From positions 1 to 20,095 of IMG/VR virus record IMGVR_UViG_3300033571_023830: 20,095 nt of DNA. One strand, written 5' to 3'. Under the pieces are notes generated by a model. That model worked only from the letters and a program-made list of their open reading frames with translations, did not search any database and had not been told where the DNA came from. The translations under genes and the position numbers were made by a program. Of this stretch, positions 1 to 9,280 are shown piece by piece; position 1 is the first letter of the stretch, and every line of letters starts with the position of its first letter. Source of the DNA: a virus.

Positions 1-885
1 ATGGTCACTCTGTATACCGGAGCAGATACAAACAGCCTAGCAAACCCAGGAGCAACAAAACCGTACTGGAAGGAAGTTGTAAACTTATGGAACCATCCAC
101 ATCATAATGCAGCACCAGATACACTACAATCTAGTTGGGAAGAGAATCTTTTAAAAGGATTTCCAACTCAAAAAGATATTAATCCACTTGTAGCTAATCC
201 AGGAGATACTTTAATAGAAGGTAGATTAGGTCAATCCATAAGATTTGGAGGAAGTAAAGGTGCTTCCACAATAATAAATGATAATAACAACGGGAAACCT
301 ATTATAATCATAAGTAATGGACAAGTAAAGACAGATAACGGAAGTGATTTAATTGAAGAGAATATAAATGAAGATTTTAACTCATTCTATTTTACCTCAG
401 ATCACCAAATACCGTTAACTTCTGCTAATACTAAGAGAGATTCTTATAACGAAGTACCGAAAACCTCAGATCAATTCAAAGGAAATCAAGTAATACTAAA
501 CGGAGGAAGGCTATATTTTAACGCAAAAGAAGAAAGTGCTTTCATTTCTGCAAAAGACTCAGTAGGATTAAATGCAAATACATTGAATCTTGATGCAACA
601 GATTATTTCTGTGTAGATGCTAAGAAAATTTACATTGGAAAAAAAGCAAGAACAGCTTCTTCTAGTGTTCAACAGCCGGCGGTATTAGGAAAACAGTTAG
701 AAAATTGGATGAGTGCATTATTAGATGCTTTAGATTCTGTTGCAACATCAATGAGTACCGCATCAGCCGTAGGAGCTGGCCCAGTAACACAGTTAAACGC
801 TACAGGTCCGATCTTAAAATCTACCGTACAATCCTTAAAAACGCAGTTTAAATTATTTCAATCTAAAAAAGTATTTGTAGAATAA
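1..885 (+). CDS. Baseplate hub/tail-spike-like protein (possibly 5'-partial)
   Basis: A 294-residue protein that resembles the C-terminal part of spike/hub proteins in marine T4-like phages. Residues 31-36 read NHPHHN. Residues 69-83 hold GDTLIEGRLGQSIRFG, which looks like an OB-fold/spike segment. Residues 160-215 (GNQVILNGGRLYFNAK, then LNANTLNLDA and KKIYIG) have the repetitive short-strand pattern of a beta-helical spike stem. Residues 225-290 are probably helical. The reading frame begins at the first base of the window, so the ATG at position 1 may be an internal Met and an upstream domain may be missing. It is followed by a one-base TAATG overlap with the next gene and lies two genes before gp25, as expected for a central baseplate component. 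The structural role is likely; equating it with T4 gp5 is an inference. Confidence 0.6.
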   Translation: MVTLYTGADTNSLANPGATKPYWKEVVNLWNHPHHNAAPDTLQSSWEENLLKGFPTQKDINPLVANPGDTLIEGRLGQSIRFGGSKGASTIINDNNNGKPIIIISNGQVKTDNGSDLIEENINEDFNSFYFTSDHQIPLTSANTKRDSYNEVPKTSDQFKGNQVILNGGRLYFNAKEESAFISAKDSVGLNANTLNLDATDYFCVDAKKIYIGKKARTASSSVQQPAVLGKQLENWMSALLDALDSVATSMSTASAVGAGPVTQLNATGPILKSTVQSLKTQFKLFQSKKVFVE

Positions 886-1676
886 TGGCAATCATACCTC
901 AAATATCAGGGATTATAGCAAGACAAGTAGGATCTGTTCAAGGAAAACTTGTTAATCAAGTACAAGGTCAGGTACTTAGTGTACTTTCTAAATTTTCAAG
1001 CCAATGTCCTGATGCTAAAGAAATAGAGAAAATAATTAAGACAAAGAATAACTTATTACAGAATATAAATGCATTAGAAAGACGTTTACAGACGTTAAAC
1101 AGAGCAGCAAGTAATTTAGATGCAGCAATTAGAGCTGCTAGAGTAGCAATAGAATTTATCAAAGCAATTCCTACCCCTACAGCCTTTACTGTTATACCTG
1201 GACAGATAGGAGGTGTCGTTATTGGTGTACCTTTCTCTTCACTAACTAGATTAAGTGACACTTTAATACGATTAAATAAACTTTTAGACAGATTAGAAGC
1301 TGACAGAGAAGGGATTATAGGAGTAGTAAGTGTTGCATCCGGAACATTACAGGGGTTAAAAGGTAGATTAGAAGCTATTGATTTAGCAATACAGGGATGT
1401 AGTAGAGACTCCTTAGAGTTATCTCAAATAGTTGCAACTACTCAACCTCCAGAAAATACAGGTTCGGAAGGTATTCCTAATTCAGACTACCTATACAGAG
1501 GATATACATTAGAAATTGTACAAGATCCAAATTCACCAGCAATAGCTCCAAGAAGGTATGCAATTGCAAAAGATAGAGTAGGAGTAATAGTACTTTACGG
1601 ACCATCTTCATTTAGTTCAGATACTCAAGTATTATTAGATGAAATCAAATTTAGAATAGATAATCAATTACCATAA
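885..1676 (+). CDS. Conserved phage structural protein with central coiled coil
   Basis: A 263-residue protein that starts in a TAATG overlap with the spike-like gene. Residues about 45-95 (KEIEKIIKTKNNLLQNINALERRLQ and following) and 120-170 show heptad-like spacing and probably form two long helices or coiled coils. They are separated by a hydrophobic Gly/Pro/Val segment (GQIGGVVIGVPF). The C-terminal 60 residues form a distinct compact domain, with YRGYTLEIVQDP, APRRYAIAKDRVGV and VLLDEIKFRIDNQL. I recognise this ending as recurrent in marine T4-like phages, but I know of no assigned function. Its place between the spike-like gene and gp25 points to a baseplate or tail-tube-associated component. 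The role is inferred from context. Confidence 0.6.
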   Translation: MAIIPQISGIIARQVGSVQGKLVNQVQGQVLSVLSKFSSQCPDAKEIEKIIKTKNNLLQNINALERRLQTLNRAASNLDAAIRAARVAIEFIKAIPTPTAFTVIPGQIGGVVIGVPFSSLTRLSDTLIRLNKLLDRLEADREGIIGVVSVASGTLQGLKGRLEAIDLAIQGCSRDSLELSQIVATTQPPENTGSEGIPNSDYLYRGYTLEIVQDPNSPAIAPRRYAIAKDRVGVIVLYGPSSFSSDTQVLLDEIKFRIDNQLP

Positions 1677-1693
1677 CATAACTATTTATTAGT

Positions 1694-2110
1694 ATGAAGG
1701 CAGACGCATTTAAGAAATTAATAAAAGAAGCAGTAAGAGAAGTGCTTAGAGAAGAGTTAGCAGGTACGCTAACAGAAGCACCTGTAAAACAAACTTCAAA
1801 AGTTACAAAATTTGAACCATATAAGCCAACTGTTAGTAGACCAGTATCAACAGGAGACCCTATTATGGACTTATTGGAAGAAACAAAAGCAAGTATGAAA
1901 CAAGACCCAGGTGTAGGATATTATCAAGATATGTCTCAATTTGTTCAAGCACCAGGATTAGGGGAAGATACATTTAAACCTACAATGATGGAAGAAGGTT
2001 TTTCAAGATCAGAACCAGGTTTAGATCTTTCACAGTTTGATTTTGTAAAAAATGCATCTGCTGTTTTTAAAGCATCGCAGCAGAAGGATAAAGAAAGATT
2101 CGGAGGATAA
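1694..2110 (+). CDS. Small phage protein with N-terminal amphipathic helix
   Basis: A 138-residue protein of unknown function. Residues 5-22 (AFKKLIKEAVREVLREEL) form a clear Lys/Arg/Glu amphipathic helix. The rest is Pro-, Ser- and Gln-rich and probably extended or disordered (EPYKPTVSRPVSTGDP, then MSQFVQAPGLGEDTF). It begins 17 nt after the previous stop, in an AT-rich leader with no Shine-Dalgarno motif, and ends in a TAATG overlap with gp25. The GGAGG just before that overlap encodes its final Gly-Gly residues and is only 3 nt from the next ATG, so it may not act as a ribosome site. N-terminal helices of this kind recur on small virion-associated proteins of T4-like phages. A structural or chaperone role is possible but unproven. 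Confidence 0.55.
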   Translation: MKADAFKKLIKEAVREVLREELAGTLTEAPVKQTSKVTKFEPYKPTVSRPVSTGDPIMDLLEETKASMKQDPGVGYYQDMSQFVQAPGLGEDTFKPTMMEEGFSRSEPGLDLSQFDFVKNASAVFKASQQKDKERFGG

Positions 2111-2520
2111 TGGCATTTGAAATAAAACAAATAAACCCTTTAGACCTACAACCAAGTGTTGGAGTAGGAGTTGGACTACCATTCAGCTCAAACCAGGTAT
2201 TCACCACTACCTACACCACCCAAGAAGCTATAAAAACAAATCTAATTAATTACCTACTGACTGGTACTTCTGAAAGATACTACAACCCAGATCTAGGAGC
2301 AGGTTTACGGGCAGTTCTTTTTGATCAAATGACTGAAGATAATTCTCTAGAGATAGAGTCTAGAATTAGATCAGGTATTGCAACTTGGTTTCCAAATGTG
2401 GAAATACGTGAAATATCAACACAAAGCCAACCAGATGTAAATGCTTTTATGATAATGCTTAAGTATAGTGTAAGGATGACTAACATACAAGACCAATTAG
2501 TAATTAATTTTCAACAATAA
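2110..2520 (+). CDS. 25: Baseplate wedge protein, T4 gp25 family
   Basis: A 136-residue protein matching the gp25/GPW lysozyme-like family, a universal wedge component of contractile tails that joins gp6 near the sheath base. Visible family features are the early LPFSSN segment, the helix TQEAIKTNLINYLLTGTSERYYNPDLGAGLR (tail LLT..GERxxxPxxGxGL), then EIESRIRSGIATWFPNVEI and a closing hydrophobic beta region. The length is typical of the family (about 130 residues). The start is set by the TAATG overlap with the preceding gene. It ends in another TAATG overlap with gp6, so wedge partners are probably translationally coupled. The gp25-gp6 adjacency is a strong contractile-tail signature. Confidence 0.9.
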   Translation: MAFEIKQINPLDLQPSVGVGVGLPFSSNQVFTTTYTTQEAIKTNLINYLLTGTSERYYNPDLGAGLRAVLFDQMTEDNSLEIESRIRSGIATWFPNVEIREISTQSQPDVNAFMIMLKYSVRMTNIQDQLVINFQQ

Positions 2521-4334
2521 TGGCTCAAGATAGAGAAATTAAGTATATAAATAAGGATTTTACCGATTTTAGATCTCAGTTAATAGAGTTTACTAAAAAC
2601 TATTTTCCAAACACCTACAACGATTTTACTCCTACATCACCAGGTATGATGTTTATGGAGATGGCTGCCTATGTAGGAGATGTATTATCTTTTTATCAAG
2701 ATATGCAATTACAGGAAACATATTTACAATATGCTAAAAATCCTGCAAATTTATATAACTTAGCCTATATGATGGGGTACAGACCAAAGACAACTACAGT
2801 AGCTGAAGCAGAGATAGAAGTCTCTCATTTAGTAAACGCAACTGGAACAGGTCAACCTAACTGGTCAGAAACCTTACAAATTACAGCAGGAACCCAACTT
2901 AGTTCTAATGCTACAGGTCAAGTAAGATTCTATATAGATAAACCTATTGATTTTTCATTCTCTAGTTCTTACGATCCTACAACAGTTGTAGTTGAAAGTT
3001 TAGATGTAAATGGCCAACCAAACCAGTTTAGATTAACCAAAACAGTAAAAGCTTTCTCAGGGGAAGTAAGAACAACTACAGAAGCTATTACTAATGTTGA
3101 AAAATTTAAAACTATTACTATCAATGATTCGAACATTATAGGAGTTTTATCGGTAATTGATAATAATGGAACAGGAAATACGTGGTATGAAGTTCCTTTT
3201 TTAGGACAAGATACAGTATTTACAGACACTCAAAACTTAAACCCAACAGATAACGGAGCAGTTCCATACATACTGCAATTACAGAGAGTTCCTAGAAGAT
3301 TTACTACTAGATTTAATTCTACAGGACAACTATTAGTACAATTCGGAGCAGGGATAACAGGTCAAAGCGATACAGTTCTAACACCAGACCCAACTAATGT
3401 AGGGTTAGGGGCAAATCAAGGTATCTCAAGAATTGATTACGCTTATGATCCTTCAAATTTCTTGTATACTCAAACATACGGACAAGCACCTTTAGGAACT
3501 TTACAAATTAGGTACCTAGTAGGAGGAGGTGTTTCCGCAAACGTACCAGCAAACAGTATTACAACAGTAATTAGCGTAGCTGTAACAGGTACAGGTACAG
3601 GATTAACCTTTACAAATCTATCTGCTGCAACAGGAGGTAGAGACGGAGATACAGTAGAGGAAATAAGACAGAATTCCTTAAGAGCATTTAATGAACAAGG
3701 AAGAGCAGTAACTCTACAGGATTATACAGTTAGAGCATTATCACTACCTTCCAAATACGGATCAGTAGGAAAAATCTATATAACACAAGACCAGTTAACA
3801 AATCCAAATTCAGCTACAGATAGTATAATTGATAGTAACCCACTATCCTTATCTCTATACACTCTAGCTTATGATAGTAGTAGAAATCTTATTACTGCAA
3901 CAGCAAATTTAAAAAACAATCTAAAAACATACCTATCACAGTATATGCTTATAACAGATGCTATTAATATTAAAGATGCATTTGTAGTGAATATAGGTGT
4001 AAATTTTGATATAATTGTACGTCCGAACTATTTAGGAAGTGATGTATTACTGCAATGTACAACAGCATTACAGGATCATTTTGATATAACAAAATGGAAT
4101 ATAAATCAACCTGTAGATATATCAACCATTTATACATTATTGGATCAAATAAAAGGAGTTCAGACAGTACAGAAAGTAGAAATAGTAAATAATGCAGGAG
4201 GAATTTACTCAGAATATGCATACGATATAAAAGGAGCTACTAGAAACAACGTAGTATATCCTTCTTACGATCCTATGATTTTCGAAGTAAAATTCCCAGA
4301 TACAGATATTAAAGGAAGAATAACAACATTATAA
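2520..4334 (+). CDS. 6: Baseplate wedge protein, T4 gp6 / baseplate J family
   Basis: A 604-residue protein of the gp6/Baseplate_J group, which dimerises around the T4 baseplate core to form the inner ring with gp25 and gp53. The N-terminal 90 residues carry the T4-type signature: INKDFTDFRSQLIEFTKNYF, SPGMMFMEMAAYVGDVLSFY and a following helix ending LAYMMGYRPK. Residues about 100-330 are beta-rich. Residues 365-420 contain the baseplate-J-like GGRDGDTVEEIRQNSLRAF and VTLQDYTVRAL. The C-terminal 130 residues include DVLLQCTTALQDHFD and TLLDQIKGVQTV, which resemble the gp6 C-terminal dimer domain. The length is close to T4 gp6 (660 residues). It starts in a TAATG overlap with gp25. Confidence 0.9.
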   Translation: MAQDREIKYINKDFTDFRSQLIEFTKNYFPNTYNDFTPTSPGMMFMEMAAYVGDVLSFYQDMQLQETYLQYAKNPANLYNLAYMMGYRPKTTTVAEAEIEVSHLVNATGTGQPNWSETLQITAGTQLSSNATGQVRFYIDKPIDFSFSSSYDPTTVVVESLDVNGQPNQFRLTKTVKAFSGEVRTTTEAITNVEKFKTITINDSNIIGVLSVIDNNGTGNTWYEVPFLGQDTVFTDTQNLNPTDNGAVPYILQLQRVPRRFTTRFNSTGQLLVQFGAGITGQSDTVLTPDPTNVGLGANQGISRIDYAYDPSNFLYTQTYGQAPLGTLQIRYLVGGGVSANVPANSITTVISVAVTGTGTGLTFTNLSAATGGRDGDTVEEIRQNSLRAFNEQGRAVTLQDYTVRALSLPSKYGSVGKIYITQDQLTNPNSATDSIIDSNPLSLSLYTLAYDSSRNLITATANLKNNLKTYLSQYMLITDAINIKDAFVVNIGVNFDIIVRPNYLGSDVLLQCTTALQDHFDITKWNINQPVDISTIYTLLDQIKGVQTVQKVEIVNNAGGIYSEYAYDIKGATRNNVVYPSYDPMIFEVKFPDTDIKGRITTL

Positions 4335-4335
4335 C

Positions 4336-5454
4336 ATGGCAGTATATAGAATATTCCCACAACAGGATGCATTTATTTTTAGTGAAACTCCTACAGGAAA
4401 TGCAGGACTAGATGAAATTCTAGAAATAGGAGGTTATGCAGACTCTACAGGTTTAGGAGAGACAAGCAGACTATTGGTACAGTTTAGCTCTACAGATATT
4501 GCTGATGTTATTACAAATAAAATAGGTGCAAGTACATATAGTGCTTCTTTAGGACTGTACTTAGCTGATGCTTATCAAATACCGGTCAACTACATACTTT
4601 ATGCATATCCAGTATATGGAGCATGGGATAACGGTACCGGTAAGTACGGAGACAATCCTGTAAATACTACAGGAGTTTCTTGGCAATATAGACTAGCCGG
4701 AGGAGCAGGTGCATGGACAACGACAGGATTTGCAACAAATACTACAGGATCATTCCTAACAGGATCAGCAGCCGGAGGAGGTAACTGGTACACAGGATCA
4801 AATGGAGTAAATTTAGAGTTCACACAATCACATGTTTTAAACTCTACCAATGATGTTGATATAAATGTAACAAGAGCAATACAATTATTTAATGCTGGAA
4901 CGATAGATAATAACGGGTTCATTTTAAAACTGCCTAATAATCTAGAATACAATACTACATCTTCTATAAGATTAAAATACTTTAGTGCAGATACAAATAC
5001 AATATACCCGCCTTATTTGGATTTCAAATGGGATGACTCATCTTATAGTACAGGGTCTTTATCAATATTAAATAATAGTATTTCAACTATAAAAATCAGT
5101 AATAATAAAGGAGAATATGTAGATACAGGTAAGCAGAGATTTAGAATAACAGCACAACCGAAATACCCTGTAAGAATCTTTACTACCTCTTCTGTGTATC
5201 TAACCAATTATGCTCTTCCTTCAGCATCTTACTGGGGAATAAGAGATGAAAATACAGAGGAGATGATTGTTGATTTTGATACTCAATTTACAAAAATTAG
5301 CTGCGATTCAAATGGAGGCTTTTTTGATGTATACATGGACGGGTTGCAACCGGAAAGATATTACCGTATATTACTTAAGACAGTTTTAGATGGAAGTACT
5401 ACAGTAGTAAACGATAGTAATAATAACATATTTAAGGTAGTAAGAAATGGATAG
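4336..5454 (+). CDS. Virion structural protein with DNRLRE-like beta-sandwich domain
   Basis: A 372-residue protein. The first 200 residues resemble a DNRLRE/CBM96-type beta-sandwich: an opening QDAFIFSETPTGNAGLDEIL, a SRLLVQF strand near residue 45, a variable Gly/Thr-rich segment (residues 95-160) and a terminal DVDINVTRAIQLFNAG...NNGFILK element (174-198). The C-terminal part (residues 240-372) is a separate beta-rich domain ending in DGLQPERYYRILLKT. DNRLRE-type domains are often carbohydrate-binding or passive surface modules. In this slot, after gp6 and before a large tail protein, it is probably a peripheral baseplate or wedge component. It begins one base after the gp6 stop and overlaps the next gene by 8 nt. 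The domain assignment is by pattern only. Confidence 0.6.
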   Translation: MAVYRIFPQQDAFIFSETPTGNAGLDEILEIGGYADSTGLGETSRLLVQFSSTDIADVITNKIGASTYSASLGLYLADAYQIPVNYILYAYPVYGAWDNGTGKYGDNPVNTTGVSWQYRLAGGAGAWTTTGFATNTTGSFLTGSAAGGGNWYTGSNGVNLEFTQSHVLNSTNDVDINVTRAIQLFNAGTIDNNGFILKLPNNLEYNTTSSIRLKYFSADTNTIYPPYLDFKWDDSSYSTGSLSILNNSISTIKISNNKGEYVDTGKQRFRITAQPKYPVRIFTTSSVYLTNYALPSASYWGIRDENTEEMIVDFDTQFTKISCDSNGGFFDVYMDGLQPERYYRILLKTVLDGSTTVVNDSNNNIFKVVRNG

Positions 5455-5785
5455 TAATATTCAAATAGTAAAAACTGTATTTAGTACTGATAAATTTAAT
5501 AAAGTAGTTGATACTACCTTTAAGACATTTACACAACCAGTACCTGAAGAAGATACAGATACTCCTGAAGAATTATTTAGATTATACGAAAAATTATATT
5601 ACAGTATTAATATAACAGGACCGACTGATTCTCACGAATATTTAATAAAGAAAAGTTCTGAATTAGTAAATTTCGATAGAGTAACAGAAGATATACAGCC
5701 TCTTTTAGATGAAATTACACAATTAAGAGAGCAGAATTTATCATTAAATCAGCAGATAATAGACTTAGAAGCAGTTAATAAATAA
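5447..5785 (+). CDS. Small phage structural protein with C-terminal coiled coil
   Basis: A 112-residue protein of unknown function. It overlaps the upstream gene by 8 nt (ATGGATAG, where TAG ends the upstream frame) and overlaps the downstream large gene in a TAATG. Residues 1-60 are mixed and acidic (EEDTDTPEELFRLYEKLYY). Residues 62-80 contain HEYLIKKSSELVNF. The C-terminal 30 residues (PLLDEITQLREQNLSLNQQ onward) show clean heptad spacing of Leu/Ile and should form a short coiled coil. Coupling to two structural genes suggests it binds one of them, perhaps as an assembly partner of the 1156-residue protein. I do not recognise a named family. Confidence 0.6.
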   Translation: MDSNIQIVKTVFSTDKFNKVVDTTFKTFTQPVPEEDTDTPEELFRLYEKLYYSINITGPTDSHEYLIKKSSELVNFDRVTEDIQPLLDEITQLREQNLSLNQQIIDLEAVNK

Positions 5786-8700
5786 TGGCAGATATTACAT
5801 ATACAGTCAACCAAGATGATCCAAACAGTATAAGCGGTTTTGAGCAATTCTCACAAGCTGATACAAATCTTATTGGTACTTTTCAAGTAAATAATTTATT
5901 TGACAGTACAAAGAATTTAACTGAATTACATATACTATCCCTATCAGATACATTATTAGAAAGTCATTACGATTATTCTAACTACAAATTACTAGGTAAT
6001 GCAGAATCTGCAGGTAAATCAGGAGCTTCTATAATTACTATTGATCCTATAGAAGATTCAAAACTATACGGATATCAGTATGGAGGAATAAAATTACTTT
6101 ACCATTTCTTAAACGATTTATATACAATTAAAAAAGAAAGAATACCTTTCTTTGTTGAAGCTATTTCGCCAGATAGAACTGAATTGAGATTGCAATCATT
6201 AGATCTAAGTAATGAAGATATAAAGTCATTTACACAAGCTATAAAAGATAAATTAGCTAGTCAATCATACTTCAGTGATTTTAGATTAAATTTTGATAAT
6301 AACGATTTGTTTATAGGTATAAACATTGATGTATTAGATAGTAACGGAAATAGTTACGTAGTAGTAAAATTATATGAACCACTACCAACAACTTATGATT
6401 TAAAATCAACAACATACATAACTGAAATTATATCAGATTCGGTAGCGTTTGAAGTAGATAGTTTAACAGCAATAGATACTCCTACTCCATCAACACTACG
6501 TTCTCCTAATTTTAACTTAGATGTAGTTGATTACAGCGTTATACCTACAGGATACTACTCATATAATGATTTATTTAGCTACCCAGTAAATAATACAAAT
6601 AGTCAAGTATTTTCACTATATAGCGAGAAAGGAGCAGAACTAAGTATAGATCATTCTGATTATAGTAACTTTGTTCATTTTTCATCAGCATATGAAAGGT
6701 TAGTTAACTTTAAGTACAAATTACAGTTAGTTGAAAGCTATTCTTCAAGTCTAGGACAAATAACTACACAAACATCCCAATCATTAGGAACAACAGGAAG
6801 TGTTTCGTATTATAATAACTTAATACAAGGGGTATTAGATAATTTTGATCACTATGAAAGATTTTTGTATTACAAATCTAGTAGTTATGCTTGGCCAAAA
6901 TCTAATACAGTTGAACCATATATTAATCTAAGCAGTAGAAGTACTATTGCCACAAATTGGTATGCAAATCAATTAGCAGTAGCAAATAGTTATGATTTAT
7001 CTAACGGCAGTATTTTAATAAACACAATACCGTCTTTCCTTAGAGATGATCCAGATAATGATAATTATCTAACATTTATCTATATGATAGGGCAGCATTT
7101 CGATAACCTATGGGTATATGGGAAAGCTGTAACAGATAAGTATAATGGAGATAATAGAACAAATTACGGTATTTCAAAAGACTTAGTAGGGGAAGCTTTA
7201 AAGAATTTTGGAGTTAAATTATATACATCTAACAAATCTACTGAAGACCTGTTTGCTTCTTTTATAGGACAGGGGTACCAATCAGGAAGTGAAGTAATTA
7301 ACTACTATATAACAGGATCTGTTACAGGATCAAACATCCCTGTAGCAGAAGTATCTTATGACGATTATAATAAGGAGGTACAGAAAAGAATATACCACAA
7401 TTTATCTCACTTATTAAAAACAAAAGGAACTGAAAGAGGATTAAGAGCTTTAATTAACTGTTTTGGGATTCCTTCTGATATTTTAAAAATAAAACAGTAC
7501 GGAGGAAGAAATATAAATGAAAGACCTTTCTATGGAGATTATAGATACTATACAAGCTCTTTAGATAAAATACGTCTAGACAATACAGGAAGCATAGTAT
7601 CAGGAAGTACACTTTCTCAATATACTTCTATTGTTAAAAGAGAATATAAGTATACAGATGACCTACATCCAGTTGAAATAGGTTTCTCTCCAACGGATAA
7701 TGTAGATAATTATATAATAAATAGACAGACCTGTGTTAGCTATAGACTAGTTAATGGGCCGCTTCAATCCTTCTACTCATATACAGATTGTACCGGAAGC
7801 TTTGTTGGACCGGTCTCAATACTTGGAAATCGAGCAGCAGTAATTAATGCTCTTCAAGAATCAATAGTGGTAAATGGTAACTTTGATAGCATAACCCCTT
7901 TAAATAGCACTTCATCTTTTAACATAGACAATTATTTAGGAGATCCTAGAAATCTTTATTTAAATAACTATTACATACTATCTGCAACAGGAAGTATATC
8001 AAGTAGCTTAGGTCAGCTGACAGATCAAATTATGAGTAGTTCTGCTGCTTATGATGTACAAGATTACATTAGATTAATTAAGTTTTTTGATAACACTATC
8101 TTTAAGATGGTTAAAGATTTTATTCCTGCAAGATCTACAGCAGATACAGGAGTAATAATCAAGCCGCACTTATTGCAGAGAAATAAAGCAAAATCAGTAC
8201 AAGTAGAAGTAGAAGATGCGGTATATACAGGTTCTATCGATACTGCTTTTATAACAGGAAGTAACGGAAGTACTTTTGGAGGAAGGGATAACTATATTAC
8301 TTCTTATATAGAAACAGTTCAAACTCCTATAGGGCTTGCACCAAATGAATACCATTTTCATGGAGAAGCTACATTTGATGGAGAATTTGAAGGAACAGTG
8401 ATAACTGTATCAACAGGGAGCTTAAACGCAGCAAACCCTTTTAAATATGATAATCCTGTAGCAGAAAATCTTTACATTACATTAATACAGGATTTTCCTT
8501 CAAATATATGTGTAATAAATCCAAGCTATACTCCAATACAGCTAACTTCACATTCTCCTAGAAATATAGCTCTAGATTTTACATCATTAGGTATATCAGG
8601 AATAGTCTTTACTACCGGATCTACAGATATTACATCACAGATTACCGCTTTTAGTTTCCCAAGCGAAAATTATACACAACATACAATCTCAGCTTCAAAT

Positions 8701-9255
8701 AGCTCATTAGTTAGCTGTTCAGGATCAATAACATATACAACTGCCTACTGTGATATAACCTCTACAGGATTAGCACCGTACTCTATTACTTCAGGATCTC
8801 CAACTGCATATAATTTAACTACATGGTTTACCACAGGATCTAATACAAATACATCTTTTACAGCATCTTGGGGATCAACAGTAGCAGGTATAAGTAATCC
8901 AACAACTTATACATTTACACAGCCTGTAACATCAGTTGTAATAACAAGAAGAGATAATATAATAGCAGGATGTTCACAAAGCATAACTATTGACGTAGTA
9001 GCAGCTCCATATGTATGTCTTTACTTAGATTATATAACAATTCTTAAAAATGGAGGAGAAGGACTTCCTGACCAAGGTCGATTTAGTTATATACCATGTA
9101 ATCAGGGAGCAGGAGGATTACCTATATCATACGACTGGGAAGCAGAGATTACACCAACTACCATAGACATAGATCTATGTATAGCTTCAGGAAGTTTTAC
9201 AAACTTAGCCGGCGGCGCTAGACCTACTTATTCTGCAAGCGGAGTATGTTCATAA
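5785..9255 (+). CDS. Large baseplate/tail structural protein (position of T4 gp7)
   Basis: A 1156-residue protein, the largest in the window. The N-terminal part holds TELHILSLSDTLLESHYDY and KLYGYQYGGIKLLYHFLND. Residues about 425-490 hold NYLTFIYMIGQHFDNLW and a following helical stretch. Residues about 533-570 hold KRIYHNLSHLLKTKGTERG and LRALINCFGIPSDIL, which I recognise as a recurrent element of large structural proteins in marine T4-like phages. A small Cys module lies at 650-669 (TCVSYRL...YTDCTG). The last 248 residues contain 8 of the protein's 11 cysteines in a Ser/Thr/Gly-rich, Ig-like context. Position after gp25-gp6 and length suggest the slot of T4 gp7 (1032 residues), but I see no direct gp7 similarity, so this is a synteny argument. 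The start is a TAATG overlap. Confidence 0.65.
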   Translation: MADITYTVNQDDPNSISGFEQFSQADTNLIGTFQVNNLFDSTKNLTELHILSLSDTLLESHYDYSNYKLLGNAESAGKSGASIITIDPIEDSKLYGYQYGGIKLLYHFLNDLYTIKKERIPFFVEAISPDRTELRLQSLDLSNEDIKSFTQAIKDKLASQSYFSDFRLNFDNNDLFIGINIDVLDSNGNSYVVVKLYEPLPTTYDLKSTTYITEIISDSVAFEVDSLTAIDTPTPSTLRSPNFNLDVVDYSVIPTGYYSYNDLFSYPVNNTNSQVFSLYSEKGAELSIDHSDYSNFVHFSSAYERLVNFKYKLQLVESYSSSLGQITTQTSQSLGTTGSVSYYNNLIQGVLDNFDHYERFLYYKSSSYAWPKSNTVEPYINLSSRSTIATNWYANQLAVANSYDLSNGSILINTIPSFLRDDPDNDNYLTFIYMIGQHFDNLWVYGKAVTDKYNGDNRTNYGISKDLVGEALKNFGVKLYTSNKSTEDLFASFIGQGYQSGSEVINYYITGSVTGSNIPVAEVSYDDYNKEVQKRIYHNLSHLLKTKGTERGLRALINCFGIPSDILKIKQYGGRNINERPFYGDYRYYTSSLDKIRLDNTGSIVSGSTLSQYTSIVKREYKYTDDLHPVEIGFSPTDNVDNYIINRQTCVSYRLVNGPLQSFYSYTDCTGSFVGPVSILGNRAAVINALQESIVVNGNFDSITPLNSTSSFNIDNYLGDPRNLYLNNYYILSATGSISSSLGQLTDQIMSSSAAYDVQDYIRLIKFFDNTIFKMVKDFIPARSTADTGVIIKPHLLQRNKAKSVQVEVEDAVYTGSIDTAFITGSNGSTFGGRDNYITSYIETVQTPIGLAPNEYHFHGEATFDGEFEGTVITVSTGSLNAANPFKYDNPVAENLYITLIQDFPSNICVINPSYTPIQLTSHSPRNIALDFTSLGISGIVFTTGSTDITSQITAFSFPSENYTQHTISASNSSLVSCSGSITYTTAYCDITSTGLAPYSITSGSPTAYNLTTWFTTGSNTNTSFTASWGSTVAGISNPTTYTFTQPVTSVVITRRDNIIAGCSQSITIDVVAAPYVCLYLDYITILKNGGEGLPDQGRFSYIPCNQGAGGLPISYDWEAEITPTTIDIDLCIASGSFTNLAGGARPTYSASGVCS

Positions 9256-9280
9256 CGTAAAATAATATAATATAGATACA

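Noticed and set aside
968-1261. Minus-strand frames such as 968-1261, 2969-3229, 4599-4952 and 19566-19925
   Set aside because: They are antisense to well-supported genes, have unlikely compositions and no start context; every real gene here is on the + strand.
2103-2107. GGAGG just upstream of the gp25 start as a Shine-Dalgarno site
   Set aside because: Spacing to ATG is only 3 nt and the bases encode the Gly-Gly end of the upstream protein; other starts lack such motifs.
2546-2553. Perfect TATAAATA inside the start of the gp6 gene
   Set aside because: It lies within coding sequence (Tyr-Ile-Asn-Lys codons) and such octamers are expected a few times by chance at this base composition.
9205-9219. 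GC-rich TAGCCGGCGGCGCTA near the end of the large tail gene as a terminator
   Set aside because: The two arms pair poorly and no T-run follows; the stop codon is still 36 nt away.
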